64,000 nt of DNA. Source: Flavobacterium sp. (GTDB lineage: Bacteria > Bacteroidota > Bacteroidia > Flavobacteriales > Flavobacteriaceae). Positions 43,540 through 52,691 of this stretch are shown piece by piece. A program made the translations under genes and the position numbers. The stretch is from positions 1 through 64,000 of the forward strand of contig NZ_JAIXYH010000060.1 in assembly GCF_027490375.1 (NCBI RefSeq), read 5' to 3'. Positions within the stretch are counted from its first letter, which is position 1. Each line of letters begins with the position of its first letter. The notes under the pieces are model-generated. The model worked only from the letters and a program-made list of their open reading frames with translations. It did not search any database and was not told the origin of the DNA.

Positions 43540-45462
43540 TTAAAAGTCAGATAATCGGTTCCACCAAGTTTTTCGCATAATGACAGCGATTGTTAAGAAT
43601 CCAGCTAAAATGATGCTCACTGCCGACCAGTTAGATAAAATAACGTACATAGGAAGTAACGTTAGTAAAATCTGTCCGGTAATGCCAAGCAAAACATTTA
43701 AGGCATTCCACTTGATGTTTTTATTAGGTTCAATAGATTCGGTTTTAGAAATTTCATCGCGAATAGGTTTCCAAAATCCCCACGGACGTACGTCTTTGTA
43801 GAATTTTATGAGTACGTCGCGCTCGGTTGGAGGAGCCGCATACGTTCCGGCGATACACCCAATGAGCTGAATCACGATAAAGATGGGGAAGAAATACAGC
43901 ATTCGCGTTCCGTCAAAGTAGTCGGTGATGTTTAAAACCGAGAGGGCAGGAGGAATAGCGCTGGCAATAATACCTACCAGCATGCCCCAGAAGTAGCCGC
44001 TGGCATTAAAGCGCCACCAATACCATTTTAGTACGTTTGCGCAGACAAAACCTCCGTAAAGTCCGGCCGTTATGATGTTGAAAATCATGTTTACGTCCTT
44101 AATCAGTAGGCCTAATCCGACACCAAGAATTACCATGAGCGTTCCGGCTAAATAACTGGCGTTGATTGTTTTTGAGCGAGTTGCGCTTGGATTAATGTAT
44201 TTTAGGTATAAATCGTTAACGATATAGGCTTGTCCCGCATTGAGTGTTCCGGAGAAATTACTCATAAACGCTCCCAAGAATCCAGCCAATACCAATCCTA
44301 CTAGGCCCGTTGGTAAGTGTGTATTGATCACAGCTGGCATGATGCTTTCGAAGTTGATGTCGCTACCCGTTTTCGACAGCGGAAGTTCGTTGAAGTATAA
44401 AATACCGAGTGTGCACAATCCCATGACCATGAAATAACGTATGGGCAGTAGAATGATGGAGATGAATCCACTCATTTTACTAGCTTCCTCGGGCGATTTG
44501 GTGCTAAGAATTTTCTGGCAATCGTAATTTGGTGCTGGTCCCGCCATGCTTTTCAATACGCCGGAAAAGAACATCATTCCTACGATAGCTGAAAAGAACT
44601 TATAGCCGTCGGATTCGAGTTTCGAAGCTGCGGCAGCAAGTTTGTCTTCCCAATTCAAACCTAATTCACTACCAAAGAAGGGCGAATCCCAGCCCAAAGG
44701 CATACGATCGGTTAACACTACTTGCGATTCGGCTAAATGTTGCATCGCAATAACGCCAACGAATAACGAACACACGATCATTATCATGTATTTGATGAAA
44801 TCGGCCAATACAATCCCGTGCATACCGCCGATAATGCTGTAAAAAGTAGCGACTAAACATATGCTCACTCCGTAAAATTGTGCCGTAAAATCTTTTGCAT
44901 GGTCTAATTCGGCAGCGAAGTTCGGGTTGGTTTCTGGATTGGTGTCGATTGAAAAGTCGAGAAAGGGCACGACTTCTTTAATGGTTTCGTAGGGTATAAA
45001 AATTTCAAGGAATTCGCCAACGCCAACAAAAGCGTACGCCATATAGCCAATGCAAAGCATGAGTGCAAAAATTACTACGATGGCATGACTTCCGCGAACG
45101 CCTTTGTCTGAAAATCCGAATCGGGTTCCAAGCCATTCAGCACCGGTAGTTGCGTTACTTCTTCGAAGCCATTTGCTGAGAAAAACCATCAGAAATACCT
45201 GATTGAAAACGGGCCACATCCAAGGAATCCAAACGCTTTTAAATCCGTACAGAAAGGCCATGCTTACGAGTAACATTGTGCCTGAAATATCAAACATATC
45301 GCTTGCGTCGCTAAGACCAAGCATGTACCAAGGCAATTTTTTTCCGCCAAGTAAGTAGCTGTCTTTACTTTTCTTTGCTTGGTTTTTCATGATGATGCCA
45401 ATGACAACCATCATTAAGAAGTAAACGACAATTATAGAAATATCAAAAGTGGTTAGGTTCAT
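43540..45462 (-). CDS. Sodium:solute symporter, mannobiose uptake
   Basis: 640 residues with about 14 membrane helices, SSS family: FDISIIVVYFLMMVVIGIIM, LPWYMLGLSDASDMFDISG, SIIGGMHGIVLADFIKY, and LVGLVLAGFLGAFMSNFSGT (sodium-site helix). Inner-membrane importer. By position it should carry mannobiose, as suggested for the homologous gene of the B. fragilis cluster; the substrate is not proven here. 10 bp separate its start from the stop of the GH26 gene upstream. Confidence 0.92.
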   Translation of the reverse strand: MNLTTFDISIIVVYFLMMVVIGIIMKNQAKKSKDSYLLGGKKLPWYMLGLSDASDMFDISGTMLLVSMAFLYGFKSVWIPWMWPVFNQVFLMVFLSKWLRRSNATTGAEWLGTRFGFSDKGVRGSHAIVVIFALMLCIGYMAYAFVGVGEFLEIFIPYETIKEVVPFLDFSIDTNPETNPNFAAELDHAKDFTAQFYGVSICLVATFYSIIGGMHGIVLADFIKYMIMIVCSLFVGVIAMQHLAESQVVLTDRMPLGWDSPFFGSELGLNWEDKLAAAASKLESDGYKFFSAIVGMMFFSGVLKSMAGPAPNYDCQKILSTKSPEEASKMSGFISIILLPIRYFMVMGLCTLGILYFNELPLSKTGSDINFESIMPAVINTHLPTGLVGLVLAGFLGAFMSNFSGTLNAGQAYIVNDLYLKYINPSATRSKTINASYLAGTLMVILGVGLGLLIKDVNMIFNIITAGLYGGFVCANVLKWYWWRFNASGYFWGMLVGIIASAIPPALSVLNITDYFDGTRMLYFFPIFIVIQLIGCIAGTYAAPPTERDVLIKFYKDVRPWGFWKPIRDEISKTESIEPNKNIKWNALNVLLGITGQILLTLLPMYVILSNWSAVSIILAGFLTIAVIMRKTWWNRLSDF

Positions 45463-45472
45463 AGCGGCCGAT

Positions 45473-46633
45473 TTATTGCTTTAAAAGTTCAGAATAAATC
45501 TTGAGCTTGCTTAGATCTTTCTGGAAAAATGTATTGGTATGGTCGTAGTATTTTTGAAAATCTGGATTTGAAGGATGACCAGCATATGGTGCATAGTAGT
45601 GCATCTTTTTTTCTTGTTCTTGCCAGCCGTGGTTTCGCCAAACTAAAACAAAAGATACGGGAAATCCGTTCGTTATTTTTTGAAGAGATTGTGTCCAGAA
45701 CGTCGGTTTTGGAATTTGTTCATAACCAATCTCAGCAATTGCGATAACTTTATTGTGTTTGTCAGCAAATTGTGTCATGATTTCCAGTTGTTTACGGCAG
45801 TCGTTCACCCATTCTGTTAAGGTTTTGCCGCCTTGGTTGGCGTATTTGTCGTAGCTCACTAAATCTACGTAGTTATCTCCTGGATAATATTCCTCAAATG
45901 CTTCGATTGATTGAAAGTCGGCCGTATTATAAACAAACAGTAAATGGTTTAGTTTCTTTTCTTTCACAAGGTAATCGAAGGTGAATTTCCAGATTGCTTT
46001 GAAATCTGCGGGACTTGCTACATTTTGGCACCACCAAAACCAAGTACCGGTAAGTTCGTGAAAAGGGCGGTATAAGATTGGAACCATTTTTCCGTCGCTT
46101 CCTTTTAGATCGGCTAAGAAATTAGCGGCGTTGTCGAGCCATTTTTTATATAGCTCGTGTTTGTTGCCGCCGGGTAAAATGCTGCTGAGTGAATTAGGTT
46201 TTACATCCCAAGAGTCGCCGGCAGTCAACGGATTATCCATGTGCCAGCTAAATGTTGATATTCCGCCCCGGTCGTAAATTTCGGTGATCCATTTTTTTGT
46301 TTTGGAGAAAGGAACTCCGTCGATGTCGTTTACCTCGTTGTGTTCCATACCGCCCAAATCCCAGCCATAAACAGCAGGATAATCGCCTACAACATCTTTA
46401 ATATCTGATCGCCCTTCTTCGTAACGCCAAGTTACTCCGTAGGCCAGCGCGTCTTGGTGGCCAAACATGACACCTTTCTTTGCAAGAATTTTTAAGTTCT
46501 GAAGCAGCAAACGGGTTTCGGTAGTAGCATTTTTGTTTGCAGGCGTAATTATTTGTTTTTGTGCCTGACAACTACTCACTAGAAGCAGAAGCGCCAAACT
46601 AATTCCTACATTATATAAGGAGTATCTTTTCAT
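45473..46633 (-). CDS. GH26 beta-mannanase / mannobiohydrolase, lipoprotein
   Basis: 386 residues, lipoprotein signal ending LLVSSCQAQ; the Gln-Ala-Gln after Cys lacks the acidic surface-export signal, so periplasmic-facing is likely. GH26 motifs: VMFGHQDALAYG, STFSWHMDNPLTAG, acid/base Glu in LYRPFHELTGTWFWWC (near residue 204) and nucleophile Glu in IAIAEIGYEQ (near 296). In the related B. fragilis cluster, this enzyme releases mannobiose. First gene of the minus operon, probably controlled from the 176-bp spacer shared with the araC gene. Confidence 0.92.
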   Translation of the reverse strand: MKRYSLYNVGISLALLLLVSSCQAQKQIITPANKNATTETRLLLQNLKILAKKGVMFGHQDALAYGVTWRYEEGRSDIKDVVGDYPAVYGWDLGGMEHNEVNDIDGVPFSKTKKWITEIYDRGGISTFSWHMDNPLTAGDSWDVKPNSLSSILPGGNKHELYKKWLDNAANFLADLKGSDGKMVPILYRPFHELTGTWFWWCQNVASPADFKAIWKFTFDYLVKEKKLNHLLFVYNTADFQSIEAFEEYYPGDNYVDLVSYDKYANQGGKTLTEWVNDCRKQLEIMTQFADKHNKVIAIAEIGYEQIPKPTFWTQSLQKITNGFPVSFVLVWRNHGWQEQEKKMHYYAPYAGHPSNPDFQKYYDHTNTFFQKDLSKLKIYSELLKQ

Positions 46634-46671
46634 TTATTTTTCAATTTTTTCGGATATCTGAAATTTATGTG

Positions 46672-46690
46672 GTAAAACTTTGTGTTTTAC
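46672..46690. promoter_or_regulatory. Inverted repeat in GH26 leader
   Basis: GTAAAAC-N5-GTTTTAC, 40-57 bp upstream of the GH26 start, within the predicted 5' leader of the minus operon. May be an operator or an RNA hairpin. Confidence 0.35.
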
Positions 46691-46721
46691 TTAAAATATG
46701 GGTGTCAAAATTTAAGATTTT

Positions 46722-46749
46722 CAAATTTAGTTTTTGATGTTCAGGCAAA
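46722..46749 (-). promoter_or_regulatory. Putative promoter of the GH26-symporter-GH130 operon
   Basis: On the minus strand TTTG (46749-46746), 16 bp, then TAAATTTG (46729-46722), an exact TAnnTTTG. The shared 17-bp motif lies just upstream of the -33 element. Confidence 0.45.
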
Positions 46750-46752
46750 ATG

Positions 46753-46769
46753 ATATTATTTTATCATTT
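46753..46769. promoter_or_regulatory. 17-bp motif, copy 1 (candidate AraC operator)
   Basis: ATATTATTTTATCATTT, exactly matching the reverse complement of 47756-47772. With the flanking bases it forms the dyad ATGATATTATTTTATCAT. It is just upstream of the minus-operon promoter and 41 bp before the araC start. Confidence 0.55.
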
Positions 46770-46809
46770 TTATATCATATAATTGCAGTCATTCTGACAC
46801 TAATTAGTT

Positions 46810-47679
46810 ATGCAAACGTTTCACAGAGAGATTACACCCTTGTCTAAAGACGACAGTTTTCTTGTTTTCGATCGAGTTAAAGACACCTTCGATTTTCCCA
46901 TTCACTTTCATCCGGAGTTTGAAATTAACTTTATTTTCAATGGAAAAGGGGTCAAGCGGGTTGTTGGTGATCACATCGATGAAATCGACGAAATTGAATT
47001 GGTTCTGGTTGGTCCTAATTTGCCGCACGGCTGGGAACTGTATCATTGCAAGAATAAGAATATTCATGAAATTACCATTCAGTTTCATGGCGATTTATTT
47101 GATGAAGCTCTTTTATCCAGAAGGATTATGCTGCCTATAAAAGAGATGTTTAATCGGGCAAATCACGGCATTCTTTTTTCGAAGAAAACGGCAATCGATT
47201 TAAAAGAGCGCATCCTAAATCTCTCTAAATTAGATGGAATGGATTATTTTTTAGAGACGATTTCGCTTTTGCACGACATGGCAAATTCAAGGAATCAGAA
47301 GTTGTTGTCGACATACACAGTTGAGACCGATCGTTTTGACGATTCCGATAAAATGAAGTTGGTTTACGATTACGTGCAGCGCAAATTTTCAGATAAGATT
47401 ACACTCGATGAGGTTTCCGACTTCGTTTCGATGAGCAAAGTTTCGTTTAATCGATTCATAAAAAAGCGCACTGGAAAAACTTTTGTGAACTACGTAAACG
47501 ACATTCGAGTTGGCTATGCTGCGCGCTGGTTAATCGAACGCGATTGGAGTATTTCAGAGATCGCATTTAAGTGCGGATTCAACAATATCGCGAACTTCAA
47601 TCGTATTTTTAAAAGTTTGAAGAAGACTACTCCAAGTCAGTACCGCGACGAGTTTTACGGGATGAAGCGCTTCTTGTAG
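46810..47679 (+). CDS. AraC-family regulator of the mannan locus
   Basis: 289 residues, soluble. A cupin-like sensing domain (FHPEFEINFIFNGKGVKRVV, GPNLPHGWELYH; residues about 25-130) precedes an AraC HTH (KITLDEVSDFVSMSKVSFNRFIKKRTG; ISEIAFKCGFNNIANFNRIF). Ends in LKKTTPSQYRDEF. It lies between the two main operons and is divergent from the GH26 operon. Likely an activator responding to a manno-oligosaccharide or mannose; no hybrid two-component or SusR-type regulator is present, so this is the obvious local regulator. Confidence 0.88.
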   Translation: MQTFHREITPLSKDDSFLVFDRVKDTFDFPIHFHPEFEINFIFNGKGVKRVVGDHIDEIDEIELVLVGPNLPHGWELYHCKNKNIHEITIQFHGDLFDEALLSRRIMLPIKEMFNRANHGILFSKKTAIDLKERILNLSKLDGMDYFLETISLLHDMANSRNQKLLSTYTVETDRFDDSDKMKLVYDYVQRKFSDKITLDEVSDFVSMSKVSFNRFIKKRTGKTFVNYVNDIRVGYAARWLIERDWSISEIAFKCGFNNIANFNRIFKSLKKTTPSQYRDEFYGMKRFL

Positions 47680-47755
47680 CTGCATTTTTCGGTGGTATTA
47701 TTTTGTCAAATACTATCAAATTTTTTACGAAATCGATAGAGAAAATAATAGTACT

Positions 47756-47772
47756 AAATGATAAAATAATAT
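47756..47772. promoter_or_regulatory. 17-bp motif, copy 2 (candidate AraC operator)
   Basis: AAATGATAAAATAATAT, the exact reverse complement of copy 1. A second AAAATAATA lies at 47742-47750, 21 bp (two helical turns) from the one inside the motif at 47763-47771, as with paired AraC half-sites. About 135 bp upstream of susC. Confidence 0.55.
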
Positions 47773-47904
47773 TAACATCTGAGGTTGATGTCTAGATAAT
47801 TTTATAATCGTCAATTTTAACTCTGCTTATTTACAGAAAGTAGAATTTAAAACTTGAAAAAATGCTAATTAATCAAACCATTAACTAAATCTAGACAAAA
47901 AATC

Positions 47905-50900
47905 ATGAATGAATCACGACATGCTTTTCGTCAGGGTTACAAACAACTTAAGTTGTATGTGATTTTGATGTTTTTCGGATGTATTGCTACAGCGTTTTCG
48001 CAATCGCAGATTTCGGGAACTGTTACAGACAACAAAGGCCTCGGCATGCCTGCGGTATCTGTTGCTGTTAAAGGTACTACCAACGGTGTAATGACCGACC
48101 TTGACGGTAATTTTAAAATCAATGCCAACTCATCAGATGTTTTAGTTTTTTCTTTCATCGGTTTTAAGACAAAAGAAATTACGGTGGGCAACAACAAGGA
48201 GCTAAAGGTTCAATTGGAGGAGGCTACTGAGAACTTGGAAGAAGTAGTGCTAATCGGGTACGGCTCTGTGAAAAGAAACGATGTCAATTCTTCAATTTCT
48301 TCCATAAAGGGAAAGGATATCGCAAATCTTCGCCAAACTTCAGTAGATCAAATGCTACAAGGAAAGCTTGCGGGAGTTTCAGTTACTAATGGTAGCGGTC
48401 AGCCTGGTGCCGCAGCGAACGTTCGTGTTCGTGGGGTTACTTCCATTTCAGGAACTAATGAGCCACTCTATATTATAGATGGAGTTCAAATTTCTGGAGA
48501 TGCAACAGGTAGAGCTTCCAGTGGGCGACCAATCGCTGGAAATGATTTTGGCTCAAGCGGCGGTTCTGGAGCGGTAGCTGCTAGCCCATTGTCGCTTATC
48601 AATCCTAGTGATATCGAGTCAGTTGATGTTTTAAAAGATGCATCGGCGACGGCAATCTACGGGTCTAGAGGCGCAAACGGTGTCATCATTATAACAACTA
48701 AATCCGGAAAAAAGGGAACTGGAAAGATGTCTTACGAAGGTTCTTCTTGGGTGACTACAGTTGCAAATAAATTAGATGTTTTGAATCTCAGACAATATGC
48801 TCAGCACCAAAATGCATTGGCACAAGCATTTCAGGTTCCGACTCGTGCAGAGTTTGCTTTTCCAGAACTGTTAGGCAATGGTACTAACTGGCAAGATGAA
48901 GTGTATCAAACTGCACAAGTTACCAGTCACAACCTGTCGTTCTCCGGTGGTAAAGATGGTACATCGTACTATTTGTCAGGTGGTTACTTAAATCAGGAAG
49001 GTATTATTCTAGGATCAGGGTATAAGCGATACACAGCACGTGTTAATGTAGACTCTAAAGTTAAAGATTGGCTAAAAGTTGGTGCCAATGTGAATGCAGG
49101 TATTTCAAATGAGCGCATTACGGTGAACCAAAGTTACGTTGGTTTGATATCAAACACCTTACTTCAGGCTCCAGATATTCCTGTTAGAACTCTTTCAGGA
49201 GATTTCGCCGCGCCGCCAGCAGGTCAAAACGTGGCCTATTTTAATCCAGTTGCCGAAGCTCTTATAAAAGACAATAAACTAATTCGTAAAAATTTCTTGG
49301 GTAGCGCTTTCGCAGAAGCTACCATTTTTAAAGGATTGCGATACAGATTAGAAGGTAATGCCAATACCGAATTCTCTGAAAATACAGAATTTACTCCTTC
49401 ATACGATCGTGGTTCGCAAGTTAATTTAACGGCTGATTTAGTCGAGCGCAGACAGAATTGGTATTCAACGAATATCACAAACACGCTAACGTACGACTTT
49501 TCAATTCGCGATCACAGATTTACTGTTTTAGCAGGTCACGAAGCAAACGATTCGCACTGGGAAGGTATTCTGGCTAATGCAGAAGGTTTTCAAACAAACG
49601 ATATTTATGGTTTGAATTTATCGGATCCGGATCTACGTCAAGTAACCAGTTACAAAGGCAGCCAATCGCTTTTCTCATATTTTGGACGGATCATGTACGA
49701 CTTTAAAGACCGCTACAGTATTTCTGTATCGATCAGACAAGATCAAAGTTCCAAGTTCGACCCAACAACTGATAATCAAAAAGGATATTTCCCTGCCTTC
49801 GCGTTTGGTTGGAAAGTTTCGAATGAGAAGTTCATGGAATCACTTAGACCTTATGTAGATAATGTTAAATTCCGTTTAGGTTATGGAGAAACGGGTAATC
49901 AGCAAATACCTAACAACGCCTATTCTGCGCAGTTGGCACCCCAGTCAGATAGCTTCTTACCTTCAAATTTCCCAAATCCAAATTTGGTTTGGGAATCAAT
50001 GAAGCAAACAAATGTTGGTTTAGACTTTACCACTTTAAAAAGCAAACTCTCTGTTGGAATGGACTATTATAGAAAGGTATCCGATGGCTTCTTATTCCGA
50101 GTTCCTTTGCCAGATTATTTAACAGGAGGTTCTTCATTTTATGGAGGTATTGATGCTCCATTCTCAAATTTAGGTGAAGTGCAAAACGTAGGTTTTGATC
50201 TTACAGTAAATTTTGATTTAAAATCGACTTCCAACTTCAATTGGACATCCAACTTAGTCCTATCAACCTACAGAAACCGTGTAAATGCGATTACTGATGG
50301 TTTGCCGTTAACACAAGGCGTAAATACGAATGGTTTCTTACCAGTAGATGTAACAAACACCGTTGTAGGAAACCCGATCGGAATGTTCTGGGGTTATAAA
50401 ACGGATGGTTTATTTACATCGGAAGATCAATTTGTTGGTGCTCCGCCACAATTCGGACAAACGTTTGGAAGCGCTCCAGGACAAACGTATCTAGGTGATG
50501 TTAAATATGTAGATGTTAACGGTGATGGCGAAATAAACGACCTCGACAAGACTTTTATAGGTAATCCGCATCCAGATTTTACGTTCGGATTTACCAATAA
50601 CTTCACTTATAAAAGTTTCGATTTATCGGTTTTTTGTCAAGGTTCTGTCGGAAACGATATCATGAATTTAACGTACAGAAATGGTATTGCTAACAACCAA
50701 TTGTATCAGAACGTGTTAACCGATGCATTGAATTTTTATTCAGCAGATAATACTAATACAAACGTTCCGCGACCGATAAACTCACTAGCTAATCCAAACC
50801 AAGAAATATCGGATCGCTTCATCGAAGACGGGTCATATTTGAGAATTCAAAACGTTACCTTAGGCTATAATCTGCCTACTAGTATTCTTTCTAAAGTAAA

Positions 50901-51075
50901 ACTGACCAGACTTAGAGTGTTTGCTTCTGCACAAAACCTCTATACGTTCACAAAATACAGTGGCTACGATCCAGAAATAGGTTCGTTTAATCAAAACGTT
51001 TTGCTTAGCAATATCGACAACGGGCGTTATCCTTCGCCAAGAACTTATTCACTTGGTGTTAATCTTGAATTTTAA
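47905..51075 (+). CDS. susC: SusC-like TonB-dependent outer-membrane transporter
   Basis: 1,056 residues. Signal peptide (LYVILMFFGCIATAFSQ), then a carboxypeptidase-regulatory-like domain (ISGTVTDNKGLGMPAVSVAV; residues about 35-110), TonB box/plug (EEVVLIGYGSVKRNDVNSSI; LQGKLAGVSVTNGSGQPGAA; DASATAIYGSRGANGVIIIT), and a 22-strand barrel to the terminal GVNLEF. It imports oligosaccharides captured by SusD, driven by TonB. First gene of the susCD operon; 12 bp separate it from susD. Substrate: mannan oligosaccharides by context. Confidence 0.95.
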   Translation: MNESRHAFRQGYKQLKLYVILMFFGCIATAFSQSQISGTVTDNKGLGMPAVSVAVKGTTNGVMTDLDGNFKINANSSDVLVFSFIGFKTKEITVGNNKELKVQLEEATENLEEVVLIGYGSVKRNDVNSSISSIKGKDIANLRQTSVDQMLQGKLAGVSVTNGSGQPGAAANVRVRGVTSISGTNEPLYIIDGVQISGDATGRASSGRPIAGNDFGSSGGSGAVAASPLSLINPSDIESVDVLKDASATAIYGSRGANGVIIITTKSGKKGTGKMSYEGSSWVTTVANKLDVLNLRQYAQHQNALAQAFQVPTRAEFAFPELLGNGTNWQDEVYQTAQVTSHNLSFSGGKDGTSYYLSGGYLNQEGIILGSGYKRYTARVNVDSKVKDWLKVGANVNAGISNERITVNQSYVGLISNTLLQAPDIPVRTLSGDFAAPPAGQNVAYFNPVAEALIKDNKLIRKNFLGSAFAEATIFKGLRYRLEGNANTEFSENTEFTPSYDRGSQVNLTADLVERRQNWYSTNITNTLTYDFSIRDHRFTVLAGHEANDSHWEGILANAEGFQTNDIYGLNLSDPDLRQVTSYKGSQSLFSYFGRIMYDFKDRYSISVSIRQDQSSKFDPTTDNQKGYFPAFAFGWKVSNEKFMESLRPYVDNVKFRLGYGETGNQQIPNNAYSAQLAPQSDSFLPSNFPNPNLVWESMKQTNVGLDFTTLKSKLSVGMDYYRKVSDGFLFRVPLPDYLTGGSSFYGGIDAPFSNLGEVQNVGFDLTVNFDLKSTSNFNWTSNLVLSTYRNRVNAITDGLPLTQGVNTNGFLPVDVTNTVVGNPIGMFWGYKTDGLFTSEDQFVGAPPQFGQTFGSAPGQTYLGDVKYVDVNGDGEINDLDKTFIGNPHPDFTFGFTNNFTYKSFDLSVFCQGSVGNDIMNLTYRNGIANNQLYQNVLTDALNFYSADNTNTNVPRPINSLANPNQEISDRFIEDGSYLRIQNVTLGYNLPTSILSKVKLTRLRVFASAQNLYTFTKYSGYDPEIGSFNQNVLLSNIDNGRYPSPRTYSLGVNLEF

Positions 51076-51087
51076 TTTATTACTTGT

Positions 51088-52677
51088 ATGAATCCATTAT
51101 ATTCTATCAAAAAACAGTTCTTGCCGATTCTAGCAGTAGCTTTATTTCTAGGAGCGTGTAGCGATGATTTTACCAATAGACCCTCGGAGGATACGATTCT
51201 ATTAGATTCGTATTACGCTACGGATCAACAGGTTTCAACGGCTACAAATGCTATGTATAACCGAACTTGGTTTCAATTTCACAACAAGTTTTTCTTCGCA
51301 ATAGCCGAGATCGGTTCGGGTAACATGATGTCGTATTCTTCGGATGTGAATGCCATGCGTAACTTTTCGATCACAGGAAGTGATGCCGAATTGCTGGCTG
51401 GTTGGCAATCTTTATGGGCAAATGTTGCTCAAGCCAATTCTATTATCAACTATTTGGAACAACGCGTCGGGCCGAATGTTAGCGAAGATGTTCTTCAAAA
51501 CACTATCGGAGAAGCCTATTTTATGCGTGCAACAGCCTATTTCTATTTAGTTAGACTATGGGGAGCGGTGCCAATCATCGAAAACAACGTAAATTTTGCA
51601 AGTGCGCCGCTAATCAATACCAACAGAGTTGAAGATATTTATCAGCTGATTGAGCAAGATTACCAACAAGCTATCGATCGTCTTTATGACCGTGTTCGTA
51701 CCGGAAATTATACTGATAATGCAAAAGTTACCCAAGGCTCTGCAAAATCGATGCTTGCTAAAGTGTATTTATATCAGCAAAAATATTCAGATGCGAGAGC
51801 CATGGCAGAAGATGTAATCAGCTCTGGCGAATTTAAATTGTTAGGCGGTTCACAATTGCCAAGCAAATCTTTCGCTGATCTTTTTACGTATCCAAACAAC
51901 AACAATGAAGAGTCTATCTTTGCTTTACAGTGGAAAAACGTTGGTGTATATGGAAACGCAAGTAACTGCAACACCCAATTCGGAATCAGCAACGGAACTG
52001 TAAGTACATCAAATGCTTCGTACGGCGGTGTATTCGGACCGTCCCAAGATATCCTTACACTATACACAACTGATGACTTGCGCAGAAGAGAAACCATCAT
52101 GTTTCCAGGAGCAACATATCCAAATGTTTTAGCAAAAATTGGTTCTGCTTTCGGTCCGCTTGTTGTGCCACCAGCCGATCAAATTGGCGGGCAAAACGCA
52201 GGTGCAGCAATCAAAAAGTATTGTATTGGTATCGTAAATGGTGCTGCGACGGGAAGCGCTGATCAGTGGGCAATGATGGAAAATAATACGTACATCATGC
52301 GTTATGCGGAACTTCTTTTAATTCATGCTGAAGCAATCTTAGCCGGCGGTGGAAGTACCTCTGATGCCTCTGCGCTTAGCTCGTTCAACGCCGTTAGAAC
52401 CCGCGCAGGTTTATCGCCTGTTACTTCAATTACGTTCAACGATATTTTTACAGAGCGTAGAAAAGAACTTGCTTTCGAAGGTGATTACTGGTTCGATCTA
52501 GGGCGAATTCCTCGTGCACAAGCTATCGCAATCATGGCGGCACAAAACCGTGGGGATCGTCTTACCGCACAATCGTTTACACCAGAAGAAAGCGATTTTA
52601 TCTTGCCTTACCCAACGAATGAATTGGCTAAAAATCCAAAACTAGCCGAGCCACCAGTGCCTTACACTTTTAATTAA
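51088..52677 (+). CDS. susD: SusD-like glycan-binding lipoprotein
   Basis: 529 residues. Lipoprotein signal (LPILAVALFLGACSDDF; Cys near residue 24) with acidic residues next to the Cys, meaning surface display. RagB/SusD helical TPR scaffold: NRTWFQFHNKFFFAIAEIGS, GEAYFMRATAYFYLVRLWG, AKSMLAKVYLYQQKYSDARA, and C-terminal IFTERRKELAFEGDYWFDLGR, typical of the family. It forms the lid of SusC and binds manno-oligosaccharides. 14 bp before the next surface protein. Confidence 0.95.
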   Translation: MNPLYSIKKQFLPILAVALFLGACSDDFTNRPSEDTILLDSYYATDQQVSTATNAMYNRTWFQFHNKFFFAIAEIGSGNMMSYSSDVNAMRNFSITGSDAELLAGWQSLWANVAQANSIINYLEQRVGPNVSEDVLQNTIGEAYFMRATAYFYLVRLWGAVPIIENNVNFASAPLINTNRVEDIYQLIEQDYQQAIDRLYDRVRTGNYTDNAKVTQGSAKSMLAKVYLYQQKYSDARAMAEDVISSGEFKLLGGSQLPSKSFADLFTYPNNNNEESIFALQWKNVGVYGNASNCNTQFGISNGTVSTSNASYGGVFGPSQDILTLYTTDDLRRRETIMFPGATYPNVLAKIGSAFGPLVVPPADQIGGQNAGAAIKKYCIGIVNGAATGSADQWAMMENNTYIMRYAELLLIHAEAILAGGGSTSDASALSSFNAVRTRAGLSPVTSITFNDIFTERRKELAFEGDYWFDLGRIPRAQAIAIMAAQNRGDRLTAQSFTPEESDFILPYPTNELAKNPKLAEPPVPYTFN

Positions 52678-52691
52678 ATTTTCTAATTATC

